From contig JBCBAC010000009.1 in the NCBI GenBank assembly GCA_038532735.1, positions 1 through 64,000 on the forward strand: a stretch of 64,000 bases of DNA. Reading direction: 5' to 3'. The notes beneath the pieces were generated by a model. The model did not search any database, was not told the origin of the DNA, and saw nothing but the letters and a program-made list of their open reading frames with translations. A program made the translations under genes and the position numbers. Shown piece after piece: positions 25,428 through 32,786 of the stretch (the stretch's first letter is position 1; each line of letters begins with the position of its first letter). The DNA comes from JAHTBL01 sp038532735 (lineage in GTDB: Bacteria; Pseudomonadota; Alphaproteobacteria; Rhodobacterales; Rhodobacteraceae).

Positions 25428-25910
25428 ATGTCGTCCAGCATTGACTACGGAAATCTGATGCACCACGCCATGCGCGGGCTCATCCAGCGCGTGTTGAGCG
25501 ACGTGGCCGAAACGGGCTTGCCGGGGGATCACCACTTCTTCATCACCTTTGACACGATGCATCCCGATGTCGAAATCGCAGATTGGCTATCGGATCGTTA
25601 TCCCGGTGAAATGACCGTCGTGATGCAGCACTGGTTCGACAATCTGACAGTCACGGATGAAGGCTTTGCGGTCACGCTGAACTTCGGTGACAGCCCCGAG
25701 CCGCTTTATATTCCCTATGACGCGATCTTGACCTTCGTTGATCCATCCGTCGAATTCGGTCTGCGGTTCGAGACGCAAGATGGCGATGACAACGACGCGC
25801 CCCCTGCGCCGATGATCGTGGCCGAAGACATTGACTTGCCCGAGGATGACACAAAAGAGCCGCCCAAGGGTGAGGCCGAAGTTGTCAGCCTCGACAGTTT
25901 TCGCAAGTAG
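25428..25910 (+). CDS. sspB: SspB-type ClpXP adaptor
   Basis: A 160-residue alpha-type SspB adaptor that delivers ssrA-tagged proteins to the ClpXP protease. The N-terminal substrate-binding domain (about 1-110) includes YGNLMHHAMRGLI, HHFFITFDT and PYDAILTFVDPSVEFGL; then an acidic linker, and a short conserved tail VVSLDSFRK that fits the ClpX-docking peptide. The ATG at 25428 follows AAGGGA. It lies 3 kb from ssrA and just before fumC on the same strand. Confidence 0.9.
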   Translation: MSSSIDYGNLMHHAMRGLIQRVLSDVAETGLPGDHHFFITFDTMHPDVEIADWLSDRYPGEMTVVMQHWFDNLTVTDEGFAVTLNFGDSPEPLYIPYDAILTFVDPSVEFGLRFETQDGDDNDAPPAPMIVAEDIDLPEDDTKEPPKGEAEVVSLDSFRK

Positions 25911-25988
25911 CCCCCTGCGCCAAACTGCCGATTGCAGCGTACTGCGTGCCGCGCTAAACGGCATGCAACTGCATACCGGAGAGTAGAT

Positions 25989-27380
25989 ATGGCCCAGACC
26001 CGCACCGAAACCGACAGCTTTGGCCCGTTGGAGGTCCCCTCCGACAAATACTGGGGCGCGCAAACCCAACGCTCGATCATGAACTTCCCAATTGGCTGGG
26101 AAAAACAGCCCGTCGCCATCGTGCGCGCTTTGGGTGTGATCAAGAAAGCCTGCGCGCAAGCCAATATGGAGCTGGGCTCGCTGGATGCAGAGCGCGGGGC
26201 GGCGATTGTGCAGGCCGCGGGCGAAGTTTTTGAGGGCAAGTTCGACGATAACTTCCCGCTTGTGGTGTGGCAGACGGGGTCCGGCACGCAGTCCAATATG
26301 AACTCCAACGAGGTGATCGCAAACCGTGCGATTGAGATCATGGGCGGTGAGATCGGCTCGAAAGACCCGGTGCACCCGAATGATCATTGCAATATGGGCC
26401 AATCCTCGAACGATACGTTCCCCACGGCGATGCATATCGCCACGGCGATGACCGCCCATGACGTGCTGATCCCGGGGCTTGAGAAGCTTCATGCCGCCTT
26501 GCAGGCCAAGGTCGAAGAGTTTGACGGAATCATCAAGATCGGCCGCACTCACACACAGGATGCAACGCCGTTGACGCTCTCTCAGGAGTTTTCCGGCTAC
26601 ACCCATCAGGTCGCCATGGGCATTGCCCGCGTGAAGGACGCTCTGGGCCGGATTTATGAGCTGGCCCAAGGCGGCACGGCTGTGGGCACCGGGCTGAACA
26701 CAAAGATCGGTTGGGACAAGATGGTGGCGGCGAATATGGCCGAGATCACCGGCCTGCCTTTTGTCACCGCGCCGAATAAATTTGAGGCGCTGGCCGCCCA
26801 TGACGCGATGGTTGAGATTTCAGGCGCGTTGAAGGTCGTTGCTGCATCCCTCTTCAAGATCGCAAACGACATCCGCCTTCTTGGTTCTGGCCCGCGCTGC
26901 GGTCTGGGCGAATTGATCTTGCCGGAGAACGAGCCGGGCTCTTCGATTATGCCCGGCAAAGTGAACCCCACCCAATGCGAGGCGCTCACCCAGGTTTGCG
27001 CGCATGTCTTCGGCAATGACGCGGCTGTGGGCTTTGCAGGATCGCAGGGTCATTTCGAACTGAACGTCTATAAGCCGATGATGGCCTATAACGTTTTGCA
27101 AAGCATGCAATTGCTGGGCGATGCAGCTTCCACTTTCACCGACAATCTGGTGGTCGGTCTGAAAGCCGATGCGGACCGGATCGAGCGGCTGATGCGCGAA
27201 AGCCTGATGCTGGTGACGGCTTTGGCGCCTGAGATCGGCTATGACAATGCGACCACGGTTGCCAAAACGGCGCATAAAAACGGCACGACCCTCAAAGAGG
27301 AGGCGATTGCGCTGGGATTTGTCGATGAAGAGACTTTCGACCGCGTGGTGCGTCCCGAGAATATGGTCGGCCCGAAGTAA
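25989..27380 (+). CDS. fumC: Fumarate hydratase class II
   Basis: A 463-residue TCA-cycle enzyme interconverting fumarate and malate without an iron-sulfur cluster. Signature stretches are TGSGTQSNMNSNEV, the histidine-containing GRTHTQDATPLTL, and the family motif GSSIMPGKVNPTQCEA near residue 317. The start at 25989 gives the usual MAQTRTETDSFGPLEVP N-terminus and follows GGAGAG. Its stop overlaps the next ATG (TAATG), starting a cluster with DUF4169 and a ribbon-helix-helix protein. Confidence 0.95.
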   Translation: MAQTRTETDSFGPLEVPSDKYWGAQTQRSIMNFPIGWEKQPVAIVRALGVIKKACAQANMELGSLDAERGAAIVQAAGEVFEGKFDDNFPLVVWQTGSGTQSNMNSNEVIANRAIEIMGGEIGSKDPVHPNDHCNMGQSSNDTFPTAMHIATAMTAHDVLIPGLEKLHAALQAKVEEFDGIIKIGRTHTQDATPLTLSQEFSGYTHQVAMGIARVKDALGRIYELAQGGTAVGTGLNTKIGWDKMVAANMAEITGLPFVTAPNKFEALAAHDAMVEISGALKVVAASLFKIANDIRLLGSGPRCGLGELILPENEPGSSIMPGKVNPTQCEALTQVCAHVFGNDAAVGFAGSQGHFELNVYKPMMAYNVLQSMQLLGDAASTFTDNLVVGLKADADRIERLMRESLMLVTALAPEIGYDNATTVAKTAHKNGTTLKEEAIALGFVDEETFDRVVRPENMVGPK

Positions 27381-27553
27381 TGGCCGCGCCGGTCAATCTG
27401 AACCGGTTTCGAAAAGACAAGGCGCGGGCTGCGAAAAAGGCCCGTGCGGATGAGAACTCTGTTTTGCATGGCCGCTCCAAGGCCGAAAAAGAGCTGGACC
27501 GCGCTCGGGCCGAGAAAGCCGCGCGCGATCTGGATGGGGCCAAGAAGACATGA
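27380..27553 (+). CDS. DUF4169 family small protein
   Basis: A 57-residue, highly charged protein (MAAPVNLNRFRKDKARAAKK at the start, then Arg/Glu/Lys-rich helix) of the DUF4169 family. The ATG shares its first base with the fumC stop and the TGA stop overlaps the next ATG by four bases, so three genes are translationally coupled. It is probably a single long helix. Function unknown. Confidence 0.8.
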   Translation: MAAPVNLNRFRKDKARAAKKARADENSVLHGRSKAEKELDRARAEKAARDLDGAKKT

Positions 27554-27780
27554 GCCTGCGGCCTACGAAACGCTCGGTCACGTTGAAAGGGCATCGGACC
27601 AGCGTGTCTTTGGAGGACCCGTTCTGGGACGCGTTCCGGCATATAGCAGAGGAAAAAGGCAAGCCAATCAATGCATTGGCCGCAGAAATTGATGCAGATC
27701 GCGGGTTGGAGATAGGCCTCGCGTCAGCCATCCGGCTTTATGTGCTGCGCTATTATCAGGATCTTAACCAAGACCGCTGA
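27550..27780 (+). CDS. Ribbon-helix-helix domain protein
   Basis: A 76-residue protein with an N-terminal strand RSVTLKGHRTSVSLEDPFWDAF followed by two helices (KPINALAAEIDADR and LASAIRLYVLRYYQ), the layout of the RHH_4 type of ribbon-helix-helix domain. Such domains usually dimerise and bind DNA. It is coupled to DUF4169 by an ATGA overlap and follows fumC. Its target is unknown; the TCA-cycle link is conserved-looking context, not proof. Confidence 0.82.
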   Translation: MSLRPTKRSVTLKGHRTSVSLEDPFWDAFRHIAEEKGKPINALAAEIDADRGLEIGLASAIRLYVLRYYQDLNQDR

Positions 27781-27791
27781 AGATCAGCGCC

Positions 27792-28022
27792 ATGAGCTAT
27801 GCCGTCGCCCTTCTTCCACCCGATATCTGGTTACAGCAAATTTTTGACAGCAAGGCCGCCCGGCAAGGCAGGATTGTCCGCCGCAAAGCGCGGGATGTTG
27901 AGCGCGCTGTGGGACGCGAGCGGTTTGTGCGTGAAATCAAGCGCCGCGGCTTTCACTGCGCGGAGAACGGTGGCCAGTTTGTGGTCTTCTGCAATAATGA
28001 AACTGTGCACGTTCTGTGCTGA
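27792..28022 (+). CDS. Conserved-looking small hypothetical protein
   Basis: A 76-residue basic protein (RRKARDVERAVGRERFVREIKRRG) ending in a short beta hairpin with two cysteines (HCAENGGQFVVFCNNETVHVLC). No domain recognised. It starts 12 bases after the RHH gene and is followed directly by a terminator, so it closes the fumC cluster. Confidence 0.65.
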   Translation: MSYAVALLPPDIWLQQIFDSKAARQGRIVRRKARDVERAVGRERFVREIKRRGFHCAENGGQFVVFCNNETVHVLC

Positions 28023-28043
28023 AAAGTTTTCAGAAAACCTTTC

Positions 28044-28066
28044 GAAGGCTTTTCAAAAAAGCCTTC
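28044..28066. terminator. Bidirectional terminator
   Basis: GAAGGCTTTT at 28044-28053 pairs with AAAAGCCTTC at 28057-28066 around a three-base loop. Its A/T-rich arms can act on both strands, serving the fumC cluster on the plus strand and the convergent P450 gene, whose stop codon abuts it at 28067. Confidence 0.8.
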
Positions 28067-29407
28067 TTACCGTCGTGACACCCGCAACCGGATGCCGTCT
28101 TTTGAGCGCACGGTGAGATGCGCAACCGGGACCGGCACCTCCCCCTCCACCAGCTCGAACCGGTAGGCTTTGAGCAGTATCGATAGCAAGAGCGGCCCCT
28201 CCACCATCGCGAACCCGGCGCCCGTGCAGACCCGCGCACCGCTGGAAAAGGGCATATAGGCCTCGCGCAAGCAGGTCTTGCCATTCTCGGTCTCAAAGCG
28301 GTCGGGATCGAAGGCGTCAGGGTTATCCCATAACCGTTCATGGCGATGCTGATGCCATGGGCTGAGCACAATCTGCGCGCCTTTAGGGATATCGCGGTCG
28401 CGAAAGCGCTCGGGACACGTTGTTTCGCGAACCATCATGGGCACTGGCGGGTAAAGGCGAAGAGCCTCGCGAAACACATTCCGGCTGACTTTCAGCTTTG
28501 AAACTTCGCTAAACGCGCCTTCTTTCAGCGCCGCTGCTTCTGCCGCCACCTGATCCTGCCACTCCGGGTAAAGCGCCATCAGATAGAGCGTCCAGGCCAG
28601 CGCCGAGGCGCTGGTCTCATGCCCCGCGAGGAAGAAAATTGCGACCTGATCCACCATTTCCTGCGTCGTGAACGTCTGCCCCGTGACGGGATCAACCGTC
28701 GTCATGATCTTGGTCGCCAGATCATCGGGCGCCGTGCCATCCTTAATGGCCACCATCCGCTCTTCCGTTAGACGCGTAATCAAAGCCCGGATCGCACGCG
28801 CGGTCTCCTTGGTGCGGCGGCGATGACCACGCGGCACCCAAGAGGGCAGCGGCACAAAGGCCGCGAGGTTCAGGATCGGCTGCGTGCGCTGATAGTCGCG
28901 AAACTGGGTAAAGACTTGCGCCGCGATCTCATGCTCGATCGGGATCGAGAATAGCGTGCGGAAAATCACGTCGGCGGCGGCGTGGGAGGTCTCTTCTTCC
29001 ACCTCCACCACTCCTTGCGGGAACCGCGCGACAGCCGCCTGCCCTGCCGCCCACATCGCCGGGAACGTGTCACGCAGACGCCCTCCCTCAAAGGCCGGAT
29101 CAATGATCCGCCGCTGCCGTTTCCACGTCTCCCCGTTCGTCAGAAAGACGCTGTCGCCCAGCAATGGGCGCAGCCCTTCGCCAATGCGGTCAGATTTGGG
29201 AAAATCATCCGGGCGCTCTTTCAGCACTGTTGCCACCAGATCGGGCTGGTTCACCAGATAGCTGCGAAAAAACGGCGTGCGAAACTCAGCCATCCACGCG
29301 CGGTAGAGCTTGGCGGGCTGTGCGGAGAGGATGTCTTGGCGAAAGAGGCGCATATACCGCCAAAGCGAGACTTTATCGGGCCGCGACGCGGGCTTGGGCG
29401 GGATCAT
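28067..29407 (-). CDS. Cytochrome P450
   Basis: A 446-residue soluble heme monooxygenase. The I-helix oxygen-binding motif AGHETSAS (near 270), the ExxR pair in REALRLYPPVP (near 335) and the heme loop PFSSGARVCTGAGFA with the thiolate cysteine (near 400) are all intact. No redox partner gene is adjacent. The start overlaps the stop of the upstream hydrolase-like gene by four bases (ATGA), so the two are co-expressed. Substrate unknown. Confidence 0.92.
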   Translation of the reverse strand: MIPPKPASRPDKVSLWRYMRLFRQDILSAQPAKLYRAWMAEFRTPFFRSYLVNQPDLVATVLKERPDDFPKSDRIGEGLRPLLGDSVFLTNGETWKRQRRIIDPAFEGGRLRDTFPAMWAAGQAAVARFPQGVVEVEEETSHAAADVIFRTLFSIPIEHEIAAQVFTQFRDYQRTQPILNLAAFVPLPSWVPRGHRRRTKETARAIRALITRLTEERMVAIKDGTAPDDLATKIMTTVDPVTGQTFTTQEMVDQVAIFFLAGHETSASALAWTLYLMALYPEWQDQVAAEAAALKEGAFSEVSKLKVSRNVFREALRLYPPVPMMVRETTCPERFRDRDIPKGAQIVLSPWHQHRHERLWDNPDAFDPDRFETENGKTCLREAYMPFSSGARVCTGAGFAMVEGPLLLSILLKAYRFELVEGEVPVPVAHLTVRSKDGIRLRVSRR

Positions 29408-30648
29408 GCGGCCATCGACGTGAATTTGGACGCGGGCGCATCGATACGTGAGCGCGAGGGCGGGCGGTCAGCGTAACGCTCAGCCAGGCTGAGGGGCCCC
29501 GCGGTGATCTGGAAATAGTCGTAGTCCTTGGGCCGGTCAAAGGCGCAGAGGTATTGGAAATGCAGCCGGAAAAAGCGCCAGCGCAGTTCCTTCCAGCGCT
29601 CGGGGCTGAGCGTCTGAGTGAAGGCCGCCGAAAAGACCAGCGGCCAGCGTTTGTTGGGCGGCGACACCCCGCTTACGGCAACGGGATCGCAGAGCGCGAA
29701 GGCGCAGCCATCGCCGGGCGCGGTCACATCGACCCAGGTGAGTTCATCGCGCGCCGCGAGGTAGTTCAGATCGGCGCGCAGGCGGTGCGCCTCAGGCAGG
29801 AACGACACCATCGGAACAACCTGTCCCAGCGAGAGAAATGCCAGTTGCGGGCCCTGCGCCGGCACGCGCCCTGCCCGGATCAGATCGGCAAGGATCGACA
29901 CGGCCAGATGCGCGCCAGAGGAGTGACCGACGATCAACACCTCGTCGGTGTCGCTGGCCAGAGCGTCGGCGATCAGACCGCCAAACTCCGCCATGCGGGC
30001 CTCCAGATCCGGCGGGTAAGCCCCGCGCCACCGGGCGGAATAGGCGTAGTCATGCATCAAGTAATAGGCGAAAAAGCGGTTGTCGTGTTTGCGAAACCAG
30101 CGCAATCCGGCGACGGTGCCTGCGACCAGAACGGCCCATTCGATGACCCCTCCCAGAACGCCGATGTCGCCCATGGCCCACTCTAGCCCATCGACCAAAA
30201 GCTCACCCACCAGTGCGCTAAGAACCAACGCCAAGGCCAGTTGTAAGAGCAACATCCCGACCGGGTAGAGTGCCGCGATCACCGGACCCTTGCGCAACCA
30301 CATCAACCGCCGCAGCGCCCCGGTCGAGATATAGACCCAAGCAGTGCGCACGAGCTGGCCATAGGTCGCCAGAATGCCCTGCGCCATGGAGCTACGCACG
30401 ATGTCGGACCAAACCAGCACGTCGATATCGGCCTGCACGTCTTGGCCGTCGATTGTCGCCTTGACCTGCCAGCCGTAAGGGCCGCCGCCGGTTTTGGGCG
30501 ATAATGCGATCTCATAGCCACTGATCGCAGCCTGAGCGGCGCTTTCCTTGCGGTAAAGCTCGCGGTAGCGGCGCGGATGAATCGGGTCATAGCCGGGGAT
30601 ATACATCACCCGGCGCCGCGTGATCCGCGATGTTGCACCCGTTACCAT
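29404..30648 (-). CDS. Membrane-anchored alpha/beta-hydrolase-like protein
   Basis: A 414-residue protein with a soluble N-terminus (YIPGYDPIHPRRYRELYRKE), two hydrophobic segments (about 125-150 and 160-180), and a C-terminal domain carrying the nucleophile elbow VGHSSGAHLAV (near 243), typical of serine hydrolases or lipases. Later His and Asp candidates exist, but I cannot place the full triad. It is the upstream partner of a P450 gene with a four-base overlap. An alternative start is the ATG at 30606. Substrate unknown. Confidence 0.75.
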   Translation of the reverse strand: MVTGATSRITRRRVMYIPGYDPIHPRRYRELYRKESAAQAAISGYEIALSPKTGGGPYGWQVKATIDGQDVQADIDVLVWSDIVRSSMAQGILATYGQLVRTAWVYISTGALRRLMWLRKGPVIAALYPVGMLLLQLALALVLSALVGELLVDGLEWAMGDIGVLGGVIEWAVLVAGTVAGLRWFRKHDNRFFAYYLMHDYAYSARWRGAYPPDLEARMAEFGGLIADALASDTDEVLIVGHSSGAHLAVSILADLIRAGRVPAQGPQLAFLSLGQVVPMVSFLPEAHRLRADLNYLAARDELTWVDVTAPGDGCAFALCDPVAVSGVSPPNKRWPLVFSAAFTQTLSPERWKELRWRFFRLHFQYLCAFDRPKDYDYFQITAGPLSLAERYADRPPSRSRIDAPASKFTSMAA

Positions 30649-30686
30649 GGGGCGACGCTAACTTAGAACTTCGACGAAAATAAGCC

Positions 30687-31439
30687 CTATCCGAAGGCTT
30701 GCAGGGCCGGGAACTGCTCGTTAAGCCACCAAGCCAGATCGGTGAATTGCCCGGTGAGCATCATTAGACCCACGGTCCAGAGCAGCAGGCCCATCACACG
30801 CTCAATCCGCTCCATATGGCGCTTCATCCACGCCATGAGGCCCGTCATGGACGGGAAGAAGGCGGCAACCAACAGGAAGGGTATGCCCAGCCCGATGGCG
30901 TAAACGCCCAGCAGCGTCGTGCCGCGGGTGACGCTCGCCTCGGATGCGGCGAGCGACAGGATCGAGCCCAGGATCGGCCCAATGCAAGGCGTCCATCCAA
31001 AGGCGAAGGCAAGGCCAAGGATGTAGGCCCCGAAGGCGGAGCCGCCGCGGTCGCCCGCATCAACCCGCATCTCGCGATCCATGAAGCCAATGCGGAAGAC
31101 GCCCAGAAAATGCGCGCCGAAGATCATCACAATGGCACCGGCAATGCCCACGAACCACTCTTGGTTCGTGAGGAAAAACCGTCCAAAGACCGACGCTGTG
31201 AAGCCCAGAAACAGAAACACGGTCGAAAGGCCAAGCACAAAGAAGCTGGCCGAGACCAAAGCCTTGCGCCGCGCAACTGAGGTGCTGGACATATCGTTGA
31301 CCGATACGCCGCTCATATAGGCCAGGTAAGGCGGCACGATGGGCAACACGCATGGCGACAGGAACGATAGGATCCCTGCGAAAAGTGCGATGCTCATGGC
31401 CGGCACGAGGCTGGCGTCAATGATGTCAAAACCGAACAT
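30687..31439 (-). CDS. ccdA: Cytochrome c biogenesis protein CcdA
   Basis: A 250-residue inner-membrane protein with six predicted helices that passes electrons from thioredoxin to periplasmic thiol reductants, needed for cytochrome c maturation. The two redox cysteines are in LSPCVLPIVPPYLAYMSG (near 25) and GWTPCIGPILG (near 145). The ATG at 31439 follows GGGGG-rich sequence; a longer reading is not membrane-like. It is divergent from tusA. Confidence 0.9.
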   Translation of the reverse strand: MFGFDIIDASLVPAMSIALFAGILSFLSPCVLPIVPPYLAYMSGVSVNDMSSTSVARRKALVSASFFVLGLSTVFLFLGFTASVFGRFFLTNQEWFVGIAGAIVMIFGAHFLGVFRIGFMDREMRVDAGDRGGSAFGAYILGLAFAFGWTPCIGPILGSILSLAASEASVTRGTTLLGVYAIGLGIPFLLVAAFFPSMTGLMAWMKRHMERIERVMGLLLWTVGLMMLTGQFTDLAWWLNEQFPALQAFG

Positions 31440-31532
31440 ACCACCCCCATAGGCTATCGCACCGGGCGCGTCACGCGTCAGACGCTCACAAGTTAGTGGA
31501 CAACTTGTAACACCCGAGCCATATCGCAAGAC

Positions 31533-31760
31533 ATGAGCGACGATCTGACCTTGGATGCCACCGGGCTTCTCTGCCCTCTGCCTGTTCTCAAAGCGCGTAA
31601 GCGTCTGAAATCGCTGGAGACAGGCGACGTCCTAACGGTATTGGCCGATGATCCCGCCGCTATTGTCGATATTCCCCATTTCTGTATGGAAAGCGGGCAC
31701 GAGCTTGTTCAGCAAACCGACACAGAAACGCATCAGATTTACGCGATCCGGAAGACCTAA
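31533..31760 (+). CDS. tusA: TusA family sulfurtransferase
   Basis: A 75-residue TusA/SirA-like sulfur carrier. The active cysteine is in LLCPLPVLKARK near residue 14, and the conserved C-terminal half includes DDPAAIVDIPHFC. Such proteins relay persulfide sulfur, for example to tRNA thiolation. It is divergent from ccdA and convergent with denD. The start codon has only a weak ribosome site (GCAAG). Confidence 0.88.
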   Translation: MSDDLTLDATGLLCPLPVLKARKRLKSLETGDVLTVLADDPAAIVDIPHFCMESGHELVQQTDTETHQIYAIRKT

Positions 31761-31803
31761 CGCGCGGGCTTTTCGCTTTTTCCAAATATCCGCGCCGCAG
31801 GCA
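31761..31803 (-). repeat. Post-stop repeat element, copy 1
   Basis: Read on the minus strand just after the denD stop, this segment contains GCCTGCGGCGCGGATATTT followed by GGAAAAAGCGAAAAGC. The core GGATATTTGGAAAAAGCGAA recurs at 39947-39985 and, less exactly, at 45584-45630, each time beginning within about 15 bases after a stop codon and in the gene's orientation. Confidence 0.65.
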
Positions 31804-31808
31804 AATCC

Positions 31809-32786
31809 CTAGGCGAGCCCATCCTTGAAACGCTGAACGATCTCACGGACGGATTTGTCGCCCATAAATCCCAAACCGTTTGCTAAAGCCATATCAAAGG
31901 CCGAAGGCCATGTGCCGACGATAGCCTCGATCTTGGGATCAGGATCCATCGACACGCGGGCACGGGCCTCCGCCCCGCCAACCGCCTCCAACGCCTCCAG
32001 CATTTGCGCGACCGAGGCCGTGATGCCCGGCACGTTGACAGCACTGAAGTCGGGCCAGTCAGCGGCAGGCACCTCCGCCGCGCGGATCAGCGCGGCAATC
32101 GCGGTCTCGGGTGATGCCAGCCACATCCTCAGATCGGGCGAGACCGGGCAAACCGACGGCTTGTCCATCAACGGCTCGCGGAAGATACCAGAGGCGAAGG
32201 ACGACGCCGCCGCATTGGGAGCGCCCGGACGCACGATGATTGTCGGCAGACGCAGGGTGCGCGCCTCCGCGAACCCTTTGCGGCGATAATCGCTCATCAG
32301 CATTTCCGACATCGCCTTGGCCATCCCGTAGGAATTGCCGGGATGGGTGGCCGTCGCTTCTGTCAACATCTCCGGTAACGCGCCGCCAAAGACCGCGAGG
32401 GAAGACGTGCCGATCACGGGCACCGGATGCGGCAGCGCGCGTGCGGCCTCCAACACGTTGCGGGTGCCGTCGAAATTGACCGTCAGGCCCAGATCGAATT
32501 CCGCCTCCGCCTGACCGCTGACAACGGCGGCGAGGTGATAGATCACCGCTGTCTCTGGTCCGATCAGCGCCGTCACTGCGGCCGGGTCTGTAATCTCGAC
32601 CGGGGTGACGCTGACCTTTCCCTCCAACCCAGGCTCAACCGTAGAACCGGGACGATCCGCAAGAATGATATCGTTTGTCGGAATGGTGCTGCCATCAGGC
32701 AGATTGAGGCGCTGTTTTGCGAGAAGGGCCAGCGCAAGACGCTGGCCCAAAAATCCACAACCACCTGTTATAACAATGCGCGCCAT
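31809..32786 (-). CDS. denD: D-erythronate dehydrogenase-like NAD epimerase (DenD)
   Basis: A 325-residue short-chain/extended dehydrogenase. The Rossmann motif is VITGGCGFLGQRLA, the catalytic serine region is GTSSLAVFGG and the YxxxK pair is SYGMAKAMSE. Stretches such as RLPTIIVRPGAPNAAASSF and MWLASPETAI match the DenD group, which oxidises D-erythronate at carbon 2. The start shares one base with the rne stop (TGATG), implying coupling to RNase E, a surprising partner. The exact substrate is inferred. Confidence 0.8.
   Translation of the reverse strand: MARIVITGGCGFLGQRLALALLAKQRLNLPDGSTIPTNDIILADRPGSTVEPGLEGKVSVTPVEITDPAAVTALIGPETAVIYHLAAVVSGQAEAEFDLGLTVNFDGTRNVLEAARALPHPVPVIGTSSLAVFGGALPEMLTEATATHPGNSYGMAKAMSEMLMSDYRRKGFAEARTLRLPTIIVRPGAPNAAASSFASGIFREPLMDKPSVCPVSPDLRMWLASPETAIAALIRAAEVPAADWPDFSAVNVPGITASVAQMLEALEAVGGAEARARVSMDPDPKIEAIVGTWPSAFDMALANGLGFMGDKSVREIVQRFKDGLA

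Noticed and set aside
25587..26801. 404-codon minus-strand frame opposite sspB and fumC
   Set aside because: It spans two real genes and their gap, with no recognisable motif.
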